A stretch of DNA of 15,121 nt from Natronohydrobacter sp. (GTDB lineage Bacteria > Pseudomonadota > Alphaproteobacteria > Rhodobacterales > Rhodobacteraceae), in the NCBI GenBank assembly GCA_007117255.1, contig SKGU01000184.1:1-15121 (forward strand). The letters run 5' to 3'. Position numbers and translations under genes: made by a program. Positions 6,992 through 13,765 of the stretch are shown one piece after another (positions within the stretch are counted from its first letter, which is position 1; each line of letters starts with the position of its first letter). The notes beneath the pieces were generated by a model. That model searched no databases and had not been told where the DNA came from. It saw only the letters and a list, made by a program, of their open reading frames with translations.

Positions 6992-7924
6992 ATGACTGAA
7001 CAGGACCTTTGCTTGCCACCGTTCCGCGCCATTGTTGTGTTTTACTATGTTGCACGAGTGAACTCTATTGCCCAGGCGGCGGCGCAACTGAACGTCACGC
7101 CATCTGCCGTAAGTCAGCAGATCAAAGCGCTGGAAGAACAGATCGGTGCGGTACTGATTACACGCAAAGGGCGCAATATTAGCCTGACAGAGGCGGGCGA
7201 GCGCTATTTTGAACTGATATCGGACAAGGTCGAAGGCGTGATCCGGGCCACAGAAATTATGCGCGGCAAGCAGCATCATGCGACTCTGGTTATCCGCGCG
7301 ACGCCCACCATCTCATCGAAATGGTTGCTTCCACGGCTTGAGCGCTTTCTGGTTCAATCACCAGAAGTTAACCTTCGGATTGATGGCAGCAACGAGCCGG
7401 TAGACTTCAACCGTGACAATGTTGATTTGGAAATACGTCATGGACTGGGCGGATGGCCGGGCTTGTACAGTGAAGCTTTGACGGAAGAACGTTTCCTTCC
7501 CGTATGCGCACCCAAACTGGCCGCAACGGGCTCTTTGACAGCAGAGCAGTTGCTCACGCTGCCGCGTATTCGCTCTGCCAAGGCCCAGATTCAATGGAGT
7601 GCCTGGATCGAGGCTCAAGGGCTTGCCACCACGACACAGGCGCGCCTGTCCTTCGACCGGTCGCATATGGCGATTGATGCAGCCGCACTTGGCTATGGCG
7701 TTGCGTTGGAAAGCGAGCTGATGATCGAGGCCGAGCTAAGAACCGGGCTTCTGGTCATCCCGGTAAAACGCACGCCACGTCTGCAGGCCACAACACAGTG
7801 GATTGTCTGTCCACGCTCTAATCTGAGGCGGCACAGGGTCATCCGGTTGATCGAATGGCTGCGCGCCGAAGCGGAAATCTGGCGGCAGGAAACCCCTGCA
7901 AAAAGCGTAGAATTTCTTAACTGA
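6992..7924 (+). CDS. LysR-family transcriptional regulator, GcvA-like
   Basis: Probable ligand-responsive DNA-binding regulator of the cluster downstream. The N-terminal winged helix-turn-helix is clear (LPPFRAIVVFYYVARVNS, then AAAQLNVTPSAVSQQIKALE, about residues 8-66). After a linker comes the periplasmic-binding-like effector domain (from about residue 90, LVIRATPTISSKWLLPRLE). The pattern LPxFRAI with SAVSQQIKALEEQIG resembles the GcvA-type subgroup. The ATG at 6992 gives 310 residues with the usual short lead before the HTH. An ATG at 6950 would add 14 residues; neither has a good Shine-Dalgarno. Unlike most LysR genes it points the same way as its presumed targets, 190 bases upstream of them. 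The inducer is unknown. Confidence 0.9.
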   Translation: MTEQDLCLPPFRAIVVFYYVARVNSIAQAAAQLNVTPSAVSQQIKALEEQIGAVLITRKGRNISLTEAGERYFELISDKVEGVIRATEIMRGKQHHATLVIRATPTISSKWLLPRLERFLVQSPEVNLRIDGSNEPVDFNRDNVDLEIRHGLGGWPGLYSEALTEERFLPVCAPKLAATGSLTAEQLLTLPRIRSAKAQIQWSAWIEAQGLATTTQARLSFDRSHMAIDAAALGYGVALESELMIEAELRTGLLVIPVKRTPRLQATTQWIVCPRSNLRRHRVIRLIEWLRAEAEIWRQETPAKSVEFLN

Positions 7925-7941
7925 TAAAAAGAAAGTTTAAT

Positions 7942-7969
7942 TTGTCTTGATTTCCGGAGTCGCGATAAA
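7942..7969 (+). promoter_or_regulatory. Candidate promoter of the COG4091-TRAP operon
   Basis: TTGTCT (7942-7947) and GATAAA (7964-7969) are 16 bases apart just after the LysR stop. A start near 7976 would leave an untranslated leader of about 140 bases. This leader contains a strong but unused ribosome-binding-like GGGAGGAG at 7984-7991 and a 6-bp hairpin (8079-8094) close to the next gene's start. LysR operator half-sites could not be assigned. Confidence 0.35.
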
Positions 7970-8114
7970 CTCTGCTTAATCGAGGGAGGAGACAATCGAT
8001 CACAGGTCGAAGTGACACTGTCGCACATGCTGCGGCGGGCGTTGAAGCTGTGCTGCGGTCTTCTTCTTACCCGGAAATTTGCGCTTCTGCGCAACCAGTT
8101 AAGGAACGAACGCA

Positions 8115-9473
8115 ATGTCTCTCTCATCCATGCTTGCTGCCCGTTATGCTGCCGGACGTCCGATCCGCGTGGGACTTATTGGCGCCGGGAAGTTCGGATC
8201 AATGGTGCTGGCACAGGCCCGCAAAATTCCTGGGTATCACATCGTCGCAGTCGCCGATCTGGATGTCGGCAAAGTCCGCTCGTCACTGGCACGCACGGGT
8301 TGGGAAGACTCGCAATATGCAGCAGCCTCTTTTGGCGATGCAATAGATACTGGACGCACTTTCGTGACCGATGATGCAGCAGCATTGTGCGCGTTCGACG
8401 GAATCGAATGCATCATCGAGGCGACCGGGCACCCGCTTGCAGGTGTGCGTCATGCCGTAATGGCGATCGAGGCGGCAAAGCACATCGTCATGGTGAATGT
8501 GGAAGCGGATGTGATGTGTGGTCCCTTGCTGGCCAAAAGGGCACGCGAAAAGGGTGTGGTCTATTCCATGGCTTATGGCGATCAGCCCGCCTTTTGCTGT
8601 GAGCTGGTAGACTGGGTGCGCGCGACAGGATTTGAGCTCGTATCCGCTGGCAAAGGCATGAATTTCTGCCCGGCTTATCGCTACTCGACACCCGACACAG
8701 TCTGGGGGTTTTTCGGCTGGTCCGATGAATTTGTTGCCAAGGGCGACTTTAACCCGAAAATGTACAATTCCTTCACCGATGGCACCAAGGCCGCAATCGA
8801 GATGGCGGCTGTCGCCAATGGCACCGGGCTGGACTGCCCCGATGACGGGTTGGCTTTCTACCCTGCTGGCCTGCAGGATCTCGCACAGGTCTTCAAGCCT
8901 GAAGCGGATGGTGGCCGACTGCCCCGCGCAGGCCTGACCGACATTGCCGCCAGCCGCGAACCGGACGGGCGCACAGTGTTGAACAACATCCAGTATGGCA
9001 TGTTCGTCACCTTCCGCGCACCCGATGAATACACGCGCCAGTGTTTCGCGCAATACGGTCTGTTGACAGATGATTCCGGTTGGTATGCCTCGATGTGGCG
9101 ACCGTTCCATCTGATCGGGCTGGAAACCTCGGTCTCGGTGCTGTCGGCCTGTCTGCGCGGAGAACCCACCGGCACAGCGGTCGAGTTCCGTGGCGATGCT
9201 GTGGCGACAGCAAAGAGTGATCTGAAGGCTGGCGAATGGCTGGATGGCGAGGGCGGCTTCGCCACTTGGGCCAAGGCCGTGCCTGCGACTTTATCCACCC
9301 GTATCAATGCCCTGCCGATAGGACTTGCGCATAAGGTGCGGCTGAAGCGCGACGTCCAGCGCGACCAGATCGTAACCTTCGATGATGTCGATCTGGTTGA
9401 TGACCTGGACGTTGTGTCCATCCGGCAAGAGCAGATGGATACTATGGCCCCTGCGAAGGCCGACGCAGCATGA
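8115..9473 (+). CDS. COG4091 NAD(P)-dependent oxidoreductase with C-terminal SAF domain (DRL/DXR-II-like family)
   Basis: Homoserine-dehydrogenase-like protein, often labelled predicted homoserine dehydrogenase or mislabelled FlgA because of its SAF domain. The Rossmann motif VGLIGAGKFGSM is at residues 19-30 (GAGKFG 23-28), followed by IVAVADLD, whose acidic end of strand 2 hints at NAD binding, and CIIEATGHP. The catalytic half has YGDQPAFCCELVDW, GKGMNFCPAYRYSTPDTVWG and MYNSFTDGTKAAIEMA. The C-terminal SAF-like part is about residues 395-440 (ALPIGLAHKVRLKRDVQRDQ). The 452 residues match the family. Some members (Brucella DRL) are alternative DXP reductoisomerases of isoprenoid synthesis; others are uncharacterised. 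Here it leads an operon with a TRAP transporter, favouring a catabolic role. AAGGAAC (8101-8107) precedes the ATG. Its stop overlaps the next start (ATGA). Confidence 0.85.
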   Translation: MSLSSMLAARYAAGRPIRVGLIGAGKFGSMVLAQARKIPGYHIVAVADLDVGKVRSSLARTGWEDSQYAAASFGDAIDTGRTFVTDDAAALCAFDGIECIIEATGHPLAGVRHAVMAIEAAKHIVMVNVEADVMCGPLLAKRAREKGVVYSMAYGDQPAFCCELVDWVRATGFELVSAGKGMNFCPAYRYSTPDTVWGFFGWSDEFVAKGDFNPKMYNSFTDGTKAAIEMAAVANGTGLDCPDDGLAFYPAGLQDLAQVFKPEADGGRLPRAGLTDIAASREPDGRTVLNNIQYGMFVTFRAPDEYTRQCFAQYGLLTDDSGWYASMWRPFHLIGLETSVSVLSACLRGEPTGTAVEFRGDAVATAKSDLKAGEWLDGEGGFATWAKAVPATLSTRINALPIGLAHKVRLKRDVQRDQIVTFDDVDLVDDLDVVSIRQEQMDTMAPAKADAA

Positions 9474-9763
9474 GCTTTGTCGTCTTGCCCAGTTTCGAGG
9501 TGGAAGAGCACCAGCTTGATGCATTCCTTGCGGCTGCGCGCGCTGATGCAGCAGCGTCCGTAACGACGGAAGCAGGCTGCCTGCAGTTTGATATTGCTGT
9601 AGACCGCACAAAGCAGCCTGCCAGTGTAATCTTCTATGAGGTTTACACGGACCGCGCCGCCTTTGAGCACCATCTGACAACGCCCCACTTGGCGGTGTTC
9701 CGCGAGTGCCTGCACCTGTGCCGCGAAGGGCCGGTGCAATTCTTCGAGCGCGAGGGCACATGA
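9470..9763 (+). CDS. Small ABM-fold protein (antibiotic biosynthesis monooxygenase / quinol monooxygenase-like)
   Basis: A 97-residue protein with the dimeric alpha/beta-barrel ABM pattern: FVVLPSFEVEEHQLDAFLAA, then TEAGCLQFDIAVD, VIFYEVYTDRAAFEHHLTT and PHLAVFRE. The stretch EAGCLQFD, followed by a YE(V/I)Y.d.aAf..H pattern, is characteristic of YgiN-like ABM proteins, which act without cofactors on quinols or have undefined roles in sugar and acid catabolic operons. It overlaps the upstream gene (ATGA at 9470-9473) and the downstream gene (ATGA at 9760-9763), so it is tightly coupled to both. It may process a reactive oxidised intermediate, but this is inference. Its substrate is unknown. 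Confidence 0.82.
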   Translation: MSFVVLPSFEVEEHQLDAFLAAARADAAASVTTEAGCLQFDIAVDRTKQPASVIFYEVYTDRAAFEHHLTTPHLAVFRECLHLCREGPVQFFEREGT

Positions 9764-10634
9764 CCGGCAGCGTTGCATTTCTGGGCACAGGTCTGATGGG
9801 GGCACCCATGTGCCGCAATCTTGCGGCGTCTGGCGTGCGTGTCCGCGCCTGGAACCGCAGTGTGGCCAAAGCGCAGGCCATTGGCTTCGGCGTCGAAGTG
9901 GCGGCCACTGCGGCAGATGCGGCGAATGGGGCGACGGCCTGTATCGTCATGCTGTCAGATGGCCCGACATGCCGCAAACTGTTGCTGGATGATGGTGTCG
10001 CGGCGCGGCTGGCACCTGGGGCGCTTCTGGTGGTCATGTCCTCGATTGGCCATGCGGAAGCATTGGAGCTTGCCAAGGAAGCGCAGGCGACGGGCTGGCT
10101 TGGATTGATGCACCTGTATCTGGTGGCACCCCTGCAGCGGAATCGGGAACGCTGTCGATCATGGCAGGGGGGGACGATGCCGATATTGAAGCTGCACGTT
10201 ATTTATTGCAGCCCATGGGTCGCGTTGTCCATATCGGACCGGCGGGTACCGGGGCGCTGACCAAGCTGATCAACCAGATCACGGTTGCCGCTACCATCGC
10301 AACTGTTGCAGAGGCGATCCTGCTGGCCGAGGTTGGCGGTGCAGATCCTGGCCGCGTGCGCGAAGCGCTGATGGGCGGGTTTGCATCCTCGCGTATCCTT
10401 GAACTGCATGGCCAGCGCATGATCTGGCGCGATTTCCAGCCGGGTGGGCCAGCGCGCTATCAACTCAAGGACACCAGCGCTGCCCGAGAGGTGGCGCAGA
10501 AAATGGGGCTGGATCTGCCAATGCTGAACCTGGCCGACCAGCTCTTTGCCGACCTTATCGCCCACGGAGGGGGCGATCTGGATCATTCAGCGCTGCTGAT
10601 CGAGTTGCAGCGCCGCAACGGACTTTCATCGTAA
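9760..10634 (+). pseudogene. Beta-hydroxyacid dehydrogenase (3-hydroxyisobutyrate dehydrogenase family), frameshifted
   Basis: NAD(P)-dependent beta-hydroxyacid dehydrogenase (HIBADH or tartronate-semialdehyde-reductase type) that needs a frame change. The first frame from the ATG at 9760 gives the Rossmann motif VAFLGTGLMGAPMCRNLAAS, then VVMSSIGHAEALELAKEAQ, up to about 10100. The family sequence resumes in the next frame with WIDAPVSGGTPAAESGTLSI from 10101, and continues with the catalytic-Lys motif GTGALTKLINQ to the stop at 10634. One missing base near 10099-10101 explains the break. A third T in GGCTTGG would give GWLWIDAPVSGG and a full-length 291-residue protein. Everything else is intact, so this is either a very recent lesion or a base-calling error. 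The start overlaps the ABM stop (ATGA). dctP follows after 37 bases. Confidence 0.85.
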
Positions 10635-10657
10635 CCAACGGCATCATGTGCCAATTC

Positions 10658-10665
10658 AGGGAGGA
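10658..10665 (+). promoter_or_regulatory. Strong ribosome binding site of dctP
   Basis: AGGGAGGA lies 6 bases before the ATG at 10672. It decides that start over the in-frame ATG at 10648 and suits a highly made binding protein. Confidence 0.8.
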
Positions 10666-10671
10666 ACTGAC

Positions 10672-11694
10672 ATGACATTCTCTTTAACCCGCCGGGCGAT
10701 AACCCGCAGCCTGACCGCGCTGGCTCTTGTGGGCACAACACTGACCGTACTGCCAGGTGCAGCGTTGGCCGAGGTTTCGCTTCGTATGGCCGTACCCGAC
10801 CCCATCGGCAGTTCGGTGGGGCGTGCAGCCAGCCACTTTGCCGAACTGGTCGAGGAAAAAACCGACGGCGCAGTTACGATAGAAGTGTTCCCCGACGGCG
10901 TGCTGTTTGGGGGCGACCAGAACGCGGCAGTCAACCAGCTCGGATCAGGCGCGCTTGACGGGTTGATCCTGGCAAGTTCAGTCTATGCCTCTTTCGAGCC
11001 CCGCATGAACGCGATCTCGTTGCCTTATCTGTTTGCCGATTACGACCAGCTTCAGGCGTATCTCAATGGCGAACCGGGGCAGGAACTCCTCGCATCGCTG
11101 GACCGGCTTGGTATACAGGGAATGGGCTTTTTCCTGCGGACCTTCCGCAATGTGACGACCCGCGAAACGCCAATCACCACCGCAGAGGATTTCAAAGGGC
11201 TCACGTTGCGCACGCCCAATAACACGCTGTTTGTGGCGCTGTTTCAGGCGCTTGGGGCCAACCCCACCCCAATGGCGTTCTCCGAGGTGTATTCGGCGTT
11301 GCAGCTTGGGGCCATTGATGGGCAGGAAAACCCTGTTGAGGTGCCGCTCAACAACAAGTTTGCAGAGGTCCAGGGACATCTGAACATGACGCAGCATGTC
11401 GCGGACAGCTTCGTGCTGGCGCTGTCTGCTCGCGCGTGGGACCGTATCCCGGAAGAGAGCCGCGATGCGGTGCAGCAGGCAGCAAACGACATGATCGCTG
11501 CACATAACAGTGCCGAGATTGCCGCCGAGCAAGAGGTCATCGTGCAGTTGCAGGAACAGGGCATGCAGGTCAACATGCTCGCGGATGGTGAACTGGAACG
11601 TGTGCAAGAAATTGCGCGCGGCATATATCCGCAATTCAATGAGCAGATCGGGGCAGAATTCATGCACAAAAGCCTCGACTTCGTTCAACAGTAA
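10672..11694 (+). CDS. dctP: TRAP transporter substrate-binding protein, DctP family
   Basis: Periplasmic solute receptor that delivers a carboxylate-type substrate to the TRAP permease. The 340 residues begin with a signal peptide (MTFSLTRRAITRSLTALALV; likely cleavage after ALA, residue 33, before EVSLRMA). An RR pair is present, but a Tat route is not clear. DctP signatures follow: FPDGVLFGGDQNAAVNQLGSGALDG, ISLPYLFADYDQL, the substrate-clamping Arg180 in LTLRTPNN, and VYSALQLGAIDGQEN with Asn220. The conserved Arg implies a carboxylate ligand; the ligand itself cannot be read from the sequence. A strong Shine-Dalgarno fixes the start. A perfect GC-rich hairpin lies just after the stop, and dctQ begins 52 bases downstream. 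Confidence 0.95.
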   Translation: MTFSLTRRAITRSLTALALVGTTLTVLPGAALAEVSLRMAVPDPIGSSVGRAASHFAELVEEKTDGAVTIEVFPDGVLFGGDQNAAVNQLGSGALDGLILASSVYASFEPRMNAISLPYLFADYDQLQAYLNGEPGQELLASLDRLGIQGMGFFLRTFRNVTTRETPITTAEDFKGLTLRTPNNTLFVALFQALGANPTPMAFSEVYSALQLGAIDGQENPVEVPLNNKFAEVQGHLNMTQHVADSFVLALSARAWDRIPEESRDAVQQAANDMIAAHNSAEIAAEQEVIVQLQEQGMQVNMLADGELERVQEIARGIYPQFNEQIGAEFMHKSLDFVQQ

Positions 11695-11705
11695 CGACAA
11701 CCCAG

Positions 11706-11727
11706 CCCTTGCGCTCCGGCGCAAGGG
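11706..11727 (+). promoter_or_regulatory. GC-rich hairpin with UNCG tetraloop between dctP and dctQ
   Basis: CCCTTGCGC (11706-11714) pairs perfectly with GCGCAAGGG (11719-11727) around the loop TCCG, an extra-stable UNCG-type tetraloop closed by C-G. No U-tract follows, so full termination is unlikely. The position right after the dctP stop suggests mRNA 3'-end stabilisation or partial termination, which would yield more binding protein than permease. Confidence 0.75.
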
Positions 11728-11746
11728 GCACCGGGAAGGGACAGCG

Positions 11747-12244
11747 ATGGCGCGCATTGACAAGCTAATTTGGTACATCATTGATTTGGCGATCTTGCTG
11801 GCTGTGCTGGGTATGGTCAGCCTGATCACACTTCAGGTTGGGTCGCGGTTGGTCAGGTTTTCCGTACCCTGGACGGAAGAGCTGTCACGTTTTCTGTTTA
11901 TCTGGACGATCTGGCTGGGTCTCGCGGCCTCTTTCAGGTCGGGTGCGCACCCGACCTTTCAGCTCGTGCCGGACACAGCGCCGCGCCCGGTACTCATTTT
12001 CATGCGCGCGGTTCAGACTTCTGCCATTGCGGTCTTGTTTGGTGCCGTTGGGTGGCACGGTTTGGCACTGCTACAACAGCAGATACGCTTCGGCGAACAG
12101 TCACCAATTCTGCAGATTGGCATGTGGTGGGCGACGCTGCCGCTGATCGTGGGTTCAGTTTTTGCGATTCTGGGAGCCTTGATCGACAGCTTTCGCAGCC
12201 TTGACGTAACACCCAACCAGATCACAGGGGGGCCGTCACAATGA
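11747..12244 (+). CDS. dctQ: TRAP transporter small permease subunit, DctQ family
   Basis: Small inner-membrane subunit that pairs with DctM in Na+-driven TRAP uptake. The 165 residues contain four hydrophobic segments at about residues 8-33, 45-62, 84-105 and 124-146. The family feature WTEELSRFLFIWTIWLGLAA (Trp/Glu-Glu before the second helix) is present, and a lysine/arginine-flanked cytoplasmic N-terminus is seen. The ATG at 11747 has AAGGG ahead of it; the open frame extends further upstream only within dctP and is not used. The stop overlaps the dctM start (ATGA at 12241-12244), indicating translational coupling of the two membrane subunits. Confidence 0.93.
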   Translation: MARIDKLIWYIIDLAILLAVLGMVSLITLQVGSRLVRFSVPWTEELSRFLFIWTIWLGLAASFRSGAHPTFQLVPDTAPRPVLIFMRAVQTSAIAVLFGAVGWHGLALLQQQIRFGEQSPILQIGMWWATLPLIVGSVFAILGALIDSFRSLDVTPNQITGGPSQ

Positions 12245-13512
12245 GCCTGTCCCTCTTGGTCATTTTTCTGATTCTTGCGGTACTGGGTGTACCACTATCT
12301 GTTAGCCTTGGGCTGAGTACTTTGACGGTCCTGTGGTGGTTCGAATTGCCGATCAGCATGATCACGCAACGCATGGCAACATCCATAAACTCGTTTCTGC
12401 TGATCGCCGTTCCGCTGTTCATCATGGCGGGCATGATCATGGAGCGCGGCGGTCTGTCCGAGCGCATATTCGATGCGGCACAGGCCATGATGGGACGTTT
12501 CAGAGGTGGGTTGGGACAAGTCAATATCGCGTCGTCTTTCGTTTTCGGCGGGATATCGGGTTCGTCTGTGGCCGATATTGCCAGCCTTGGGCCTATAACC
12601 ATCCGGTCGATGACCTCGCGCGGATATCCCTTGCCTTATGCCGCAGCGCTGACATTGATCACGGCCACGCTTGCCACATTGGTGCCTCCCTCCATCCTGA
12701 TCATTATCGCGGCCGCCGCAGCCGGCCAGTCCGTCGGCGGTGCGCTCGCAGGTGGGCTGGGGCCGGGCATACTGTTGGCGACTGCATTGGGGTTCTACAA
12801 CTACTGGATTTCGCGCAAGAATGGATATGGTGCGAAAATGGCCTTCAACCCGCGTGCTTCCGCGCGTGCGGTGTTTCGGGCGCTGCCTTCGGTGGGTGCG
12901 CCGGTTATCATTCTGACCGGTATGTTCTCAGGAATTGTTACCCCGACCGAGGCCGCGGGTCTGGCAGTTCTGTACACATTGCTGGTGGCGGGGCTTGTCC
13001 ATCGCGAGATCGGATTTCGTGATGTGTTGCAACTTGCTATTCAGGCAGGCCGGACCGCAGGCGCGGTGTTGCTGATCCTGATGGTGGCAAGTGCTGCAAC
13101 CTATATCTTCACCATCGACCAGTTGCCGCGCAAAGCCTCTTCAATGCTGTCCCTGTTCGACGGATCCGGCTTCATGGTGCTGTTGTTCATGGGGCTGATT
13201 TTTCTGATTGTGGGCATGCTGATGGACATCGTTGCTGCGGCGCTGATGCTGATCCCGGTGCTGATGCCTGCTGCCGTTCAGGCGGGCGTTGATCCCATGC
13301 ATTTCCTGATCTTCATGACGGCCGCGCTGGCTGTCGGTCTGGCATCGCCACCCGTCGGAACCTGTCTCTTCGCGACAGCTTATATCTCCAGACTTCCGCT
13401 ACAAGTTCTGATCCGCGCTGCTCTGCCATTCTATGCCATCAATATTTGCGTTTTGGTGGCAGTTGCTGCTTTTCCGCAGATTGTCTTGTGGCCCATCTGG
13501 TTACTGACATGA
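12241..13512 (+). CDS. dctM: TRAP transporter large permease subunit, DctM family
   Basis: Large inner-membrane subunit that forms the transport path of the TRAP system. At 423 residues it matches the DctM family, with about a dozen hydrophobic segments along the length. Typical stretches are FLLIAVPLFIMAGMIMERGG, FGGISGSSVADIASLGPITI, TATLATLVPPSILIIIAAAA, GMFSGIVTPTEAAGLAVLY, and ASPPVGTCLFATAYIS near the end. SGSSVAD and VPPS are regions associated with the ion and substrate sites of the family. It completes a full dctPQM set immediately downstream of the oxidoreductase genes. An ATGA also occurs at its own stop (13509-13512), hinting that one more gene once followed. Confidence 0.95.
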   Translation: MSLSLLVIFLILAVLGVPLSVSLGLSTLTVLWWFELPISMITQRMATSINSFLLIAVPLFIMAGMIMERGGLSERIFDAAQAMMGRFRGGLGQVNIASSFVFGGISGSSVADIASLGPITIRSMTSRGYPLPYAAALTLITATLATLVPPSILIIIAAAAAGQSVGGALAGGLGPGILLATALGFYNYWISRKNGYGAKMAFNPRASARAVFRALPSVGAPVIILTGMFSGIVTPTEAAGLAVLYTLLVAGLVHREIGFRDVLQLAIQAGRTAGAVLLILMVASAATYIFTIDQLPRKASSMLSLFDGSGFMVLLFMGLIFLIVGMLMDIVAAALMLIPVLMPAAVQAGVDPMHFLIFMTAALAVGLASPPVGTCLFATAYISRLPLQVLIRAALPFYAINICVLVAVAAFPQIVLWPIWLLT

Positions 13513-13717
13513 CAAATTCCGCATCTGTCATGGGCATGTCGGGTCGCGGGAAAGACTCGGTCGCGCAGGTCATCGCCGAAACCGTCATATGGATGTCAGT
13601 GATAATCTGACTGATGACGCACTCGATCCGACTATTGCGCAAGCGGAGAGACCAGAGGCCAATAGCATTGGCCTTCCGCTACGTCAGCAGCAAACCAACT
13701 TCATGGTTTTCGACTAA
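13509..13717 (+). pseudogene. Possible remnant of a further operon gene after dctM
   Basis: An ATG overlaps the dctM stop (ATGA, 13509-13512) in the way the other operon genes do. It opens a frame of 33 residues beginning MTNSASVMGMSGRGKDSVAQ and ending at 13610. In another frame, from 13589, comes a 42-residue stretch (MDVSDNLTDDALDPTIAQAE to QQQTNFMVFD) ending at 13717. Together they look like the broken start of a gene, perhaps with a frame change near 13590. I do not recognise the family. The ATGA overlap may also be chance. Confidence 0.3.
13642..13680 (+). terminator. Stem-loop downstream of dctM, possible terminator
   Basis: AGGCCAAT (13656-13663) and ATTGGCCT (13667-13674) form a perfect 8-bp stem with loop AGC. 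It lies within an outer AGCGG/CCGCT pair (13642-13646 and 13676-13680). No T-tract follows, so intrinsic termination is doubtful. It is the only substantial hairpin between dctM and the convergent phytase-like gene. Confidence 0.4.
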
Positions 13718-13765
13718 CTGGATTGATGCAATCCCCAGCCAGCACTGATTGGCCCCAAAGATGGC

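Noticed and set aside
8283..9110. 275-residue open frame on the - strand opposite the COG4091 gene
   Set aside because: It is antisense to a well-supported family member and has no signature of its own.
9706..9759. Upstream ATG of the hydroxyacid dehydrogenase
   Set aside because: It lies inside the ABM gene. The Rossmann motif requires a start close to 9760, where an ATGA overlap exists.
8858..10076. Long - strand frames opposite the ABM and dehydrogenase genes
   Set aside because: They cross several coupled + strand genes and have low-complexity Arg/Ser/Ala composition.
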